Shown piece by piece: positions 1-8,800 of a stretch of DNA of 41,108 nt (position 1 is the stretch's first letter; the number at the start of each line of letters is the position of its first letter). The translations under genes were made by a program, and so were the position numbers. This stretch comes from a virus. The notes under the pieces are model-generated. The model was not told where the DNA came from. It ran no database searches and saw only the letters and a program-made list of their open reading frames with translations. Where the stretch lies: positions 1 through 41,108 of IMG/VR virus record IMGVR_UViG_3300025009_000216; one strand, written 5' to 3'.

Positions 1-2
1 TT

Positions 3-620
3 GATAAAGAAGTTTATCAAGCAAGAGTACGATGGATATGGAGCCGGACACCGGAACAAATCTTAATCGATAGAGAAACAAGCTTATATATCCTGGAGAA
101 GGCTAATGAAATGAACCGGATATATGAATGTCATATTAAGATATTCGGAACCGAAGCTTGGAAAAAGATAGCCCGACTTGCAATAGCAGTAGCCGGCTAT
201 GTTGTAAGCACTGATGATTATGAAACAATCAAAGTTACAAAAGAACATGTAGACTACGCTATCGAATATTTTCAGCGAGTCTATGACAACTCAACATTTA
301 AATTAAAGGAGTATGTAATCCATGAGCGACAATACTCTACAATTGATACAGACGGTGTTAAAGCGTTGCAAACTGTTTATGACAAAAATTCATCTCTCAT
401 ATTGCAGCTGGAACAATGTGCGGCTGCGACGAAAAATATGCTTGGAGCGGGCTCAGGTCTATCAAATGATGACCTTAATAAAGCACTCAATCTCCTCAGC
501 AGAGGGCTCTTCATCAGATTTCAAAACCATGATATTATCCCAACAGAACGATTCAGATTGGGACTTGCCAAAATAAATCGAGGAACAAATATACCAAGGG
601 TAGGTGACGGGATTGCTTAA
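3..620 (+). CDS. C-terminal part of an AAA+/MCM-like ATPase (5' end outside window)
   Basis: The frame is open from base 3 with no start, so about 205 C-terminal residues of a longer protein are present. An arginine-finger-like stretch (SRTPEQI) is followed by helices around KKIARLAIAVAGYVVSTDD and VTKEHVDYAIEYF. This pattern is like the lid and C-terminal helical region of MCM-type AAA+ helicases, where a conserved 'arginine/leucine-rich helix, then T-x-E-H-V-x-x-A' block follows the ATPase core. The Walker motifs would lie upstream and cannot be seen. It overlaps the polymerase gene by 17 bases, so a replication role is the natural inference. MCM membership rests on the lid pattern only; another AAA+ ATPase is possible. 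Confidence 0.5.
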   Translation, partial: DKEVYQARVRWIWSRTPEQILIDRETSLYILEKANEMNRIYECHIKIFGTEAWKKIARLAIAVAGYVVSTDDYETIKVTKEHVDYAIEYFQRVYDNSTFKLKEYVIHERQYSTIDTDGVKALQTVYDKNSSLILQLEQCAAATKNMLGAGSGLSNDDLNKALNLLSRGLFIRFQNHDIIPTERFRLGLAKINRGTNIPRVGDGIA

Positions 621-2856
621 AAGACATTGGAACTCTGTAACTATAACCACTAACCAGCAAGCAAATGCGATGGTAGAAGTTTTTAATAAACTTAAACCAA
701 CTATAGGTGCTCTAGATACAGAGACCAATGGCTTGCATATTATACAGTCCATACCATTTCTGGTTCAGTTCGGATTCCTAGACCCTGACTCAAACGAAGC
801 CTACACTTATTCTGTAGACTTGGAGCGTCAACCTATTCTAGCTCGAGCCGTTATATCTAAATGGCTTGAGCTGGCAACATCCTTAAAAATAATGCTAGGC
901 CACAACATCAAGTTTGATCTTCATATGCTTTCGAATATTGGTTTTCAGTACACCACTGAAAACCTATCAGACACTATGTTCTATATTCGATACGCTCATG
1001 ATAATCTCACACCAGAACATGGCGGTCCACCCATGAAATTAAAAGAGTATACAGCTCGTTATATTTGGGGAGATGCCAAAAGTCATGAAGCCTTACTTGA
1101 CAACGAAAAGTCTAACATTGCTAAGGAGCTTAACCTCAAATTAAAGATTCGTCTTAAAAATTGCGGAGAACCTCCAGCAAAATACCATGCTCGAACTTAT
1201 AATCTATCAGTCTTAGAAGATATCTTCAAAGACCCAATCACAGATTATAACGATCTTCCTGAAAATGTTATACCCCACTACCTTGAGTGGTTGCAGTTAG
1301 ATGTACCTATCTATCTGCAACCCAAGATAGTCGGACTAGTCGATTCCAATATGATACCCTATAATATCCTCAACAGGAGCAACTTAACTAAGTATGCCCA
1401 TTATGATATTATATATACTATTGAAATCTACTTGAGTCTTAAAGATGTCATAGAAGCTCGTGGTAATCAACGAGGTATCGAAATAGAAGATAGCTTAATC
1501 TTCCCATTCTTTTACATGGAACGGGTAGGTTTTCTAGCTGATAAAGCTTATATCGAAGTCAGTAGACTGCGTATGAAAGAGTATATCATACAGCTAAGAG
1601 AAGAACTATTTGCCCTTGCAGAACGTGAGTTCACTATAGGTCAAGATGGAGTTATTAAAGATATCTTAAATAATGACTTCGGCTTAAACCTTGCCACCAC
1701 AAAGAAAGAAGAGCTGGAACAAACACTTAGTGTATTACGCAGAGAAAATAATACTTCAGGCGCAATACAATTTATAGAACTGGTGCAGAGCCTACGTTCG
1801 TTAGAAAAATGGTACAGCACTTATATCATAAGGTTTTTAAGAGACCTGACCTCTACAGATAAACTGTATACCACCATTAACCAAGTAGGCACAGTGTCTG
1901 GCAGAGTAACCTCAAGCTTCCAACAATTCCCAAAGGAAGCTATATCCACAAAAGACGGTGAAGAAATCTTTCACCCACGCAAAATGATTAAGCCTGAAGG
2001 AGGCGATTATGATAGCATCATTTTCCTTGACTACTCTCAAATTGAGTTACGCTTTCAAGCTATGCTTACGATACTTGTGGGAGACGCTGATCTTAATCTC
2101 TGTCGGGCCTATATGCCTCATAAGTGTATTAATAGACTTACTGGCAAAGCCTTTAGCAGTGATGATATTCCGTTATTCACATCCGGAAGACTGGATGGAG
2201 AATACAGACTACAGGAGGACCCTGAAGTTCAATGGGTCCCAACAGACGTGCATGGAACCACTACTCAACTCGCTACTGGGTTATCTCCAGGAGACCCGGA
2301 CTTCAAACGCCAGCGTACTCTTATCGGAAAAAAGGTTAATTTCGCTAAGAACTATGGGGCTAAATTTAACAAAATTAAAGAAATATTTCCTGAAAAATCA
2401 GACGAAGAGATACGTCAAATTGATGACGCATATTATAAGGCGTTTCCCGGAGTTAAATCCTACCATAGTTACTGCTATGGAAGAGCTCAAGAATTCGCTT
2501 ATACAACCAACCTCTTCGGAGTTAGGTACTACGGACTCTCAGGGCATAAACTCATCAACACCCTTATCCAAGGACCAGCAGCTTACTTCCTTAAACTCAA
2601 AATTAGAGAGCTGTATGACTTTGGCAGAGCACGAGGAATACAATCTCTATTTCAGATGAATATCCATGATGAATTATCATGGCTAAAACATAAGAGAGAT
2701 GATCCGGCATTGTTCTTTGAGTTTCAAAAGATCATGCAAGATTGGCCTGATACCTTAATCCCAATCATTGCAGAAATGTCTGTTACCAAAACTAATTGGG
2801 CAGAGAAAGAGGAGGTCCACAACCTGAATGAATTACAAACGTATCTTAGCAATTGA
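604..2856 (+). CDS. Family A DNA polymerase with 3'-5' exonuclease domain
   Basis: This is the replicative polymerase (750 residues, T7/Pol I type). The N-terminal proofreading domain has Exo I at D38/E40 (DTETNGL), Exo II (GHNIKFDLHML) and Exo III (YAHYDIIYT). The polymerase domain has motif A DYSQIELR with metal-binding D476, motif B with K576 and Y584-G585, and motif C HDE at 688-690. All catalytic residues are present, so it should be active. The listed start is GTG at 604, with AAGGG only three bases upstream. An in-frame TTG at 613, six bases after AGGTG, is an equally good start. The gene overlaps both neighbours, consistent with one translationally coupled replication operon. Confidence 0.96.
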   Translation: MTGLLKRHWNSVTITTNQQANAMVEVFNKLKPTIGALDTETNGLHIIQSIPFLVQFGFLDPDSNEAYTYSVDLERQPILARAVISKWLELATSLKIMLGHNIKFDLHMLSNIGFQYTTENLSDTMFYIRYAHDNLTPEHGGPPMKLKEYTARYIWGDAKSHEALLDNEKSNIAKELNLKLKIRLKNCGEPPAKYHARTYNLSVLEDIFKDPITDYNDLPENVIPHYLEWLQLDVPIYLQPKIVGLVDSNMIPYNILNRSNLTKYAHYDIIYTIEIYLSLKDVIEARGNQRGIEIEDSLIFPFFYMERVGFLADKAYIEVSRLRMKEYIIQLREELFALAEREFTIGQDGVIKDILNNDFGLNLATTKKEELEQTLSVLRRENNTSGAIQFIELVQSLRSLEKWYSTYIIRFLRDLTSTDKLYTTINQVGTVSGRVTSSFQQFPKEAISTKDGEEIFHPRKMIKPEGGDYDSIIFLDYSQIELRFQAMLTILVGDADLNLCRAYMPHKCINRLTGKAFSSDDIPLFTSGRLDGEYRLQEDPEVQWVPTDVHGTTTQLATGLSPGDPDFKRQRTLIGKKVNFAKNYGAKFNKIKEIFPEKSDEEIRQIDDAYYKAFPGVKSYHSYCYGRAQEFAYTTNLFGVRYYGLSGHKLINTLIQGPAAYFLKLKIRELYDFGRARGIQSLFQMNIHDELSWLKHKRDDPALFFEFQKIMQDWPDTLIPIIAEMSVTKTNWAEKEEVHNLNELQTYLSN

Positions 2857-3340
2857 CCCATCAGGTAGTTTTAACGAAGGCAAAGGAACCACAGGTTGGT
2901 GCTGCTTTGATGCTCTGGAAAATAATATCTATGCAGCAGAAAGTATCTCAGCAAAAAACTATTCAACTATGGAAGAGTATTGGATGAATATTGAAAATAT
3001 GGTTGAAAGCTTTGTCAATACAAGTACTGTAGTAGTTATAGAAGACTACCTATTATATGGTAGTAAAGCTGAGAATCAAATTAATTCTCGTATGGAAACC
3101 AGTAAACTTATTGGCATACTTCAATACTGGTGTTGGAGATTTGATGTCCCCTGCATCCTGCAACCGGCATCTGAAGTTAAGACTCGATGGGCTGATCCTA
3201 TTCTAACCTACAAAGGTTATTTAAATAAAAGTATGAAGATCGACCGTCATGCGAAAGATGCTCTGCGCCATGCAGTGCACTACGCAACATTCAAAAATGG
3301 AAAGGGGAAACAAAATGAAACAGAGGACACCACTAGCTGA
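2828..3340 (+). CDS. RuvC-like Holliday junction resolvase
   Basis: A 170-residue RNase H-fold nuclease, expected to cut branched DNA made by replication or recombination before packaging. The first strand carries D10 in LAIDPSG followed by TTGW, a central strand carries E72-D73 (VVVIED), and the C-terminal helix carries HAKDALRHAV with H141 and D144. This D...E...H/D arrangement is the acidic active site of the RuvC-like phage resolvases. It overlaps the polymerase end by 29 bases. An AGGAGG site lies about 13 bases before the ATG, a long spacing, so the exact start is less certain than the family. Confidence 0.82.
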   Translation: MNYKRILAIDPSGSFNEGKGTTGWCCFDALENNIYAAESISAKNYSTMEEYWMNIENMVESFVNTSTVVVIEDYLLYGSKAENQINSRMETSKLIGILQYWCWRFDVPCILQPASEVKTRWADPILTYKGYLNKSMKIDRHAKDALRHAVHYATFKNGKGKQNETEDTTS

Positions 3341-3719
3341 TAGTGGAGCAAGAACAACTTTTGATACAGGTGCACAAAAAGAAATCGTAACCGGTAACGG
3401 TCGTTTCGATCTGTTAGAACCTGAGCTTCTTTTCCGTGAAGCAGTTCATTACGAAAATGGAGCTATCAAATATTCAGATAGAAACTGGGAAAAAGGAATC
3501 AAGGTTAGCTGTCATATGAATTCCATTCTCAGACATGCAACAAAGTATTTAGCCGGATGGCGTGACGAAGATCACCTTGCAGCAATCGTCTGGCATGTAG
3601 CCTGTATCATGCGCTGGGAAAAAGACAAGCGAATAGACTTGCTGGACTTACCCTGGCAGAAGGAGTTTTATGGAAGAAACGAAAAACCCAACACAGAGAG
3701 AAGAAAAAGCAGCCTCTAG
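3315..3719 (+). CDS. dATP/dGTP diphosphohydrolase N-terminal-type protein (DUF5664-like)
   Basis: 134 residues from an ATG preceded by AAAGGGG. A longer in-frame start at 3249 lies inside the resolvase gene and has no good ribosome binding site. Diagnostic blocks are GARTTFDTGAQKE, GNGRFDLLEP, YSDRNWEKGI, SILRHATKYLAG and RDEDHLAAIVWHVACIMR. This series matches the all-alpha domain known in phages as DUF5664, annotated as the N-terminal domain of dATP/dGTP diphosphohydrolases. The acidic RDEDHLAA helix could bind metal, as in MazG-like folds. The likely role is adjusting nucleotide pools beside the polymerase. The substrate cannot be read from sequence. Confidence 0.75.
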   Translation: MKQRTPLADSGARTTFDTGAQKEIVTGNGRFDLLEPELLFREAVHYENGAIKYSDRNWEKGIKVSCHMNSILRHATKYLAGWRDEDHLAAIVWHVACIMRWEKDKRIDLLDLPWQKEFYGRNEKPNTERRKSSL

Positions 3720-4731
3720 GATCGAACAGGTTATCACGAATGTACCTCCAGCAATAACCAACATTCCTGAGAGTCAGGACAGCCTCCCTATGGAGACTGA
3801 TATCGTATATAATCCGTTAGTTGCTGACACAATTCGTGAAGCTAAAGCCACTGAGAAAATCATTGGTCTTGATTTAACCGGACTGCCCATCGTGGTTGAT
3901 ATTGCAAATATCAACCTCTACAGTAATGATGAATATGCCTTAGCTCGTCGAGATGGTTTTGGTGCTTCAGACTCTTCAGTTATTCTGGGAGTAAATCCTT
4001 TTACTACCTTAGAAGAACTGATTAAACAAAAAGCATCAACAACCATCTCAGCTGATGAACGTAAGATTGGTGAGTTAGTCTCTGTCCGAAAAGGCTTGGA
4101 CCTCGAACCTCTTATAATCAAAAAGTTTGAGCAGTATTTTAAACAAGTAACCATCAAACCAAAAGATATGTACAAGATGATTAACTATCCATATCTTAAA
4201 ATCAACTTTGATGGTGTTACAGTAGCAAATGAAAAATACGTTCCCGCAGAAATAAAGGTAGTAACTATGTCTGGTGAACGACACTACGCTACGAACAAAG
4301 CTATGTTTAATGAAATGGAAGGATTTAAATCTTTACCTGAAGATGTCTCGAGAAAGAACTGGTCTATAGAAAGTAAGGCTGGTTACTACGGTATCCCACC
4401 TTATTACTATACCCAGTTGCAAGCGCAAATGATGGCATTAGATGCACCCTTTGGGCATCTATCAGTCTTGCTGGATAAAGAATGGAGATTCTATTCTTAT
4501 TATATCTGGCGGGATCAACCCGTTATCAATGCTTTAATAACTGAAGGTTATAAAGCTTGGCAACGTGTGTTACAATTGAGAGGAGAAACAGGATGGATAC
4601 AGCCCACAGTGGACCCGGCTGGATTGGCTTCGACCTCGACGGAACCCTTGCCGTCTACACCGAATGGGAAGGACCAGACAGAATCGGTAATCCAATACCA
4701 ACCACCATCGCACTCGTCAAAAGACTATTAA
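3670..4731 (+). CDS. YqaJ-type viral recombinase/exonuclease
   Basis: A 353-residue protein with a PD-(D/E)XK nuclease core like lambda exonuclease/YqaJ. After a variable ~85-residue leader come R-x-GFGASDSSVILG, a glutamate in KGLDLEPLIIKKF, the metal aspartate in INFDGV, the EIK dyad in PAEIKVVTM and the YYTQLQAQM helix, in the family order. It would resect double-stranded DNA 5' to 3' for annealing-type recombination. The putative single-strand-binding protein at 34.6 kb could be a partner, but no clear annealase is seen. AAGGAG precedes the ATG, which lies 50 bases inside the upstream gene. Confidence 0.85.
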   Translation: MEETKNPTQREEKAASRIEQVITNVPPAITNIPESQDSLPMETDIVYNPLVADTIREAKATEKIIGLDLTGLPIVVDIANINLYSNDEYALARRDGFGASDSSVILGVNPFTTLEELIKQKASTTISADERKIGELVSVRKGLDLEPLIIKKFEQYFKQVTIKPKDMYKMINYPYLKINFDGVTVANEKYVPAEIKVVTMSGERHYATNKAMFNEMEGFKSLPEDVSRKNWSIESKAGYYGIPPYYYTQLQAQMMALDAPFGHLSVLLDKEWRFYSYYIWRDQPVINALITEGYKAWQRVLQLRGETGWIQPTVDPAGLASTSTEPLPSTPNGKDQTESVIQYQPPSHSSKDY

Positions 4732-5000
4732 AGACCGGCATAAAGCTTAAAATCTTTACTGCTCGTGTCTGTTCCAATCAACCTGAAGGTATTGCTGATA
4801 TAGCCAGAGCTGCTATTAAAGCCTGGTGCTTACAGCATATAGGTGTAGAACTTGAAATAACTTCAGAAAAAGATTGGCACATGATCGAATATTATGATGA
4901 TCGTGCGATTGCTGTGGAGTTCAACACAGGGAGAATTTTATGGCAAGAAGAAGAAGCAGACCCCCAACAAGAATTGACTATGGGGCAACGAGATTATTAA
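4593..5000 (+). CDS. HAD-superfamily hydrolase (phage type)
   Basis: 135 residues from an ATG eight bases after GAGAGGAG, overlapping the end of the exonuclease gene. Motif I is FDLDGTLA with D14 and D16, motif II is the TAR at 56-58, and motif IV is YYDDRA with D102-D103 followed by the FNTGR tail often seen in phage HAD proteins. These residues support a small soluble phosphatase or phosphohydrolase. A nucleotide or 5'/3' end substrate is likely given its DNA-metabolism neighbours, but the sequence does not show which. Confidence 0.8.
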   Translation: MDTAHSGPGWIGFDLDGTLAVYTEWEGPDRIGNPIPTTIALVKRLLKTGIKLKIFTARVCSNQPEGIADIARAAIKAWCLQHIGVELEITSEKDWHMIEYYDDRAIAVEFNTGRILWQEEEADPQQELTMGQRDY

Positions 5001-5812
5001 ATGAGCTAATTGATACTACGACTATAGACCCAGCATTAACTGCAGCTGCTGAACAAACCGGAAGAATAATGGCTGCAGATTTTGATCTGGCAGTACAAGA
5101 GTTCCAACGAAATGCTTTACAACCTGACGCAAATGGTAATATTCAAATAATGTTACAGCCAGATGTTCATACAGGACAACGCAATCAAGATCATATAGTA
5201 GATGCTGCAAGATATGCTGACAATCCACAAGGTGCAGGACCTGGTGATCCAGGTCTTCAAGGTGAACCTGGAACTCCTGGAGAACCAGGGCTTACTCCTA
5301 TAACAGGTATATATCCTGGTGACCCTGAATACGGAGGTCTCCCAGGTGATAATGTCATTGTTATTGTTGAAGTCTCTGTTGTGGACAGAAATGGAACAGT
5401 ATCTAGCAAAAAAGGACACAGATCAGCAAGAATATCTAACATGGACCCTATAGGTAGTGAGCGTATAAAAAATCGTATAGCTGCAATATTTTGTGAAGAA
5501 TTGCTCTCTATGGGGTTCAGAACTATTGGTGAGCCTGTTATAGAAGTTCTTCAAAGAGCTCCAGAACGAGGAGATAGAATAGCTGTCAGACGCTGGAATG
5601 CACCAGAACCACGAGACACACCAGCAACTGAAGGACGACCCTACGGAGAAGCTTGGGGACCCGCTCCGACATACACAGATACGTTTATATCTCGAAGCTT
5701 TAAACCAAAGGATGAGGACACAGATATAAAGCACTGTGAAAATTGTTGGTGGTATGAGAATTGTAAAAGTAATAATAAACTAAGACTACCCTATTGTAAA
5801 GGACAAGGCTAA
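4940..5812 (+). CDS. Collagen-repeat protein with C-terminal cysteine cluster, unknown function
   Basis: 290 residues in three parts. The N-terminal ~95 residues are Ala/Asp-rich and soluble. A short Gly-X-Y stretch at about 100-125 (GDPGLQGEPGTPGEPG) could form a collagen-like trimer stem. The C-terminal part ends in a possible zinc knuckle, CENCWWYENC with a further Cys near the end. The central ~145-220 block (VIVIVEVSVVDRNG, ARISNMDPIG) looks folded but I do not recognise it. It is the last gene of the replication operon, directly before a strong terminator. Collagen repeats are usual in fibres, so their presence here is odd; a structural protein displaced from the late cluster is possible. 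Confidence 0.6.
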   Translation: MARRRSRPPTRIDYGATRLLNELIDTTTIDPALTAAAEQTGRIMAADFDLAVQEFQRNALQPDANGNIQIMLQPDVHTGQRNQDHIVDAARYADNPQGAGPGDPGLQGEPGTPGEPGLTPITGIYPGDPEYGGLPGDNVIVIVEVSVVDRNGTVSSKKGHRSARISNMDPIGSERIKNRIAAIFCEELLSMGFRTIGEPVIEVLQRAPERGDRIAVRRWNAPEPRDTPATEGRPYGEAWGPAPTYTDTFISRSFKPKDEDTDIKHCENCWWYENCKSNNKLRLPYCKGQG

Positions 5813-5832
5813 TTGCCTTGTCCCTTTTTTTT
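5801..5832 (+). terminator. Rho-independent terminator between converging operons
   Basis: A perfect 9-bp stem (GGACAAGGC / GCCTTGTCC), a 5-base loop and a run of eight T end the plus-strand replication operon. The T run touches the stop codon of the giant minus-strand gene. For minus-strand transcripts the same hairpin is followed by only three T, so it may slow the late transcript but is clearly stronger in the plus direction. Confidence 0.92.
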
Positions 5833-8800
5833 AACGGAAATATCCCCAGGTATTCTTGATCCGATACTTAACTGAAATATTTGTATACGGTGTAATCTTA
5901 CCAAATCCACCAGCTTTTAACCTACTCTTACCGGTCTTAGAATACTGTTCTCTATAAAGACTGTCATAGTTCCCACTCCGTAATCCAAAGTTATTGTAGT
6001 ACTCAGGTCTATACGGTCTCTTTGCACGATACGCTTTTGCGTAAATCGTTTTAGAATAAGCTTTGCGAGGATACGTTTTCTTACCACTTCGTCTAGGTCT
6101 AGCTGCATAGATAGTACGATTCTTCTTAAACCTATCTTGATACCTAAGCGTTCCACCAAAAAGTCCGGGTGCTACAAGGTTCGCTACATTACCAGTACGA
6201 TCATAATACTTAGGTCCTGTATCTGTATATCTCTGTACACCTGCCCCGAATAATGGGATTAAGTTTGTCAATTGTCTGACGATAGCTGCAGCTTCTTCAC
6301 CATCTTTAGTATCATAAATTTTAAGCAACTCTATCATCTCTTGAGAAAGAAATTGTTTTGAGTTCTGTAATATAAAATCTAATGAAGTCTGAATAGGCGC
6401 AGCTAGTTTACCTTGCATTAACTTCGTAGGATTTGCTATGGTGTTAAGAGCATCCATGAATGAAGGATTCAATTTAATATTAAATCCATCATCACCAATT
6501 GGTATATTACCTGCTAATATCTGACTCTGTAATGATCTATTATTATTTAATTCTGTATGATCGATATTATCAAAATCAAACACAGGAGTCATAATATCTT
6601 TAAACATGTTTACCATCCACGGGTACTTCTCAGCAGCTGTAATCCAATAGTCTAAGTTCCTAATAAAAAATGTATAGAATGGAATTATATTTTCCATCAT
6701 TTTTTCAAACGGAGTCTTCAAACCAAAGTCAAAGTGAGTTTGTGCTATTCTAAAAAATGCAGTAGAGTTTGATAACCCACGATCTCTGATAATATAATAC
6801 TGAGCCAGTCGATTAATCTGCTCACCTAGTCTATTAAACGTTATCAGTTTATTTGATTGGTGAACAAATGTTCTCCATATCTTTTCAGTGTCATCTTTTC
6901 TAAGACCTTGCTTAAAAAACAACTCCTGTAAATCAGCAGTAGGACCAATGTTCGCTGTGTCGTTAGTTACAAGATGAGCTAAATCAAAATCTTCACGAGA
7001 TAGTTTAGGTTTCATATATTGAAAATAAAAATCTATATTTTCTTTACTAAATCCACCATGAGCTTCCATTAAAAATATTTTATCAGCATCTTCATTATAT
7101 CTTTGAATAGTCTCCATAGCTCTGAGCCTATTTTTAGCAATAGATAAATCTAAATCTAATCTGATTACTTCAGGCATCTGCTCAAGTTGTTTTATTAACT
7201 CAGCTTCTTCAAGATTAAAATAATTTAAATTAATAATTTCTTTAACATCATGCTTAAATCCTCTAAGCAAACGCACCGCATTATACTGAGCCAAGATAGT
7301 GCCAAATATAGTTTGAGTCTCTATCATAGTTTTAAAGGTGCCCTCTACAAAGTTACGCACCCAAACCCCAGGGTCTGAAAGGTAACCTATCTTATAAGTG
7401 TATATAAGCCTACGCCAAAAATCTAAAGCTTTGTCTGTTATTCTATCCATATTAATAGTCTCATACATATTTGAATAAACATGGTATGGCACTAAAATAG
7501 CATCAAGGTCTAAAGCTTGTTGAGCTTCCTCAACAGTCTTTGGATTTAAAGACGCTACTCTATAGCCTACATTTTTATCTTCTACCAAAGCCACTAATTT
7601 ATATTCCGGATATTCCTGAAGACGAGTGGCTACATCATTAAGGTCTAAATCTGGTACAATATTTTTAAGCTTAAGCCAAGGAGCAAAGAGCATATTAAGA
7701 TAATGTTCTTTAGCATCTAACTTTTGAGCCACTAAAGTAATAGTATTTTTATATGCAGTTACTAAATTCCGTGGAGCAAACTCCTGTATTTCTTTTCTAA
7801 ATTTATGAGAACCTAAGTTAGACCAATTAAATCTAGTCTCTTTAAATAGTTCTTTCTGAGAAAACATATCAGGTCCACTAGCCACCTTTTTTACTGAGTC
7901 TGGGAGCCTGTCAAACATCTCTTTATAAAAATCATCAAAGATCAATTGCCCAGAACTTCCTACACTTTTACCTTTAGTCATTCTATTTAAAGAAGCTCCA
8001 GCCTCTTTAATAGCAGCAACTAATTTAGGCTGTGCTAAATCAACAGCCGCTAAGTCATAATCAATATCTTTTAATAGAACATCTTCTATTTCAAATTCGT
8101 CAGAAGCACCTGACCAGCTATTTGTTTTTCTATAAAACCATTTACCGTCTACTCTATGAAGTTCTCCAGCCGAACCTACTACCATATAAACTCTAGTTTT
8201 TTCTATAACAATGTGAATGTCAGCCGCTTTAAGTTCATTTTTATGTGATAGTAACTCATAAAATAGGCCCTTCCTAGTATTGTCCGTAATAATATCTGCT
8301 ACATCAAAAGTTATATAAGGAGCTTTTTTTAACATATGTGCAAGTAAACGATTTACATTATAAGTTCCATCAGGCATCTTAGGTATCGCTAAAGTCTGAG
8401 TGATAGGTTGATGTGCAATACTATCAGAATAGTTACCTATATTTCGCAGATTAGTACTCCTAGTTTGTAAAGGTATAGACTCATCTAATAAAGCTGCATA
8501 CTCTTTAATCATATCTTCAGCTTGAGCAAGCTCAGCACTTATAGCAAAATACTTAGCCTGAGACAACTTATGAGTATCTATATCGTTGCCTAAATTTTCA
8601 AGAGCAAGTCGAGAAGCTTTAAGGTCTTCATAGACTTCCCTCAGTTTGGCAGGGTTTGCCATGTTATGATTAGATAATACCTTAATTGATGCAGACTCTT
8701 TAAAATAATTCATTTGAGCAATAGAGGCTTCTTTACGATAAATATCTTGAGGACGGTCTAATAGCCTCCGTAAGTCTGGGTCAATAAACCCCAGTATCTT

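Noticed and set aside
2009-2659. 216-residue frame inside the DNA polymerase gene
   Set aside because: It overlaps fully with polymerase motifs A to C in another frame and lacks a binding site.
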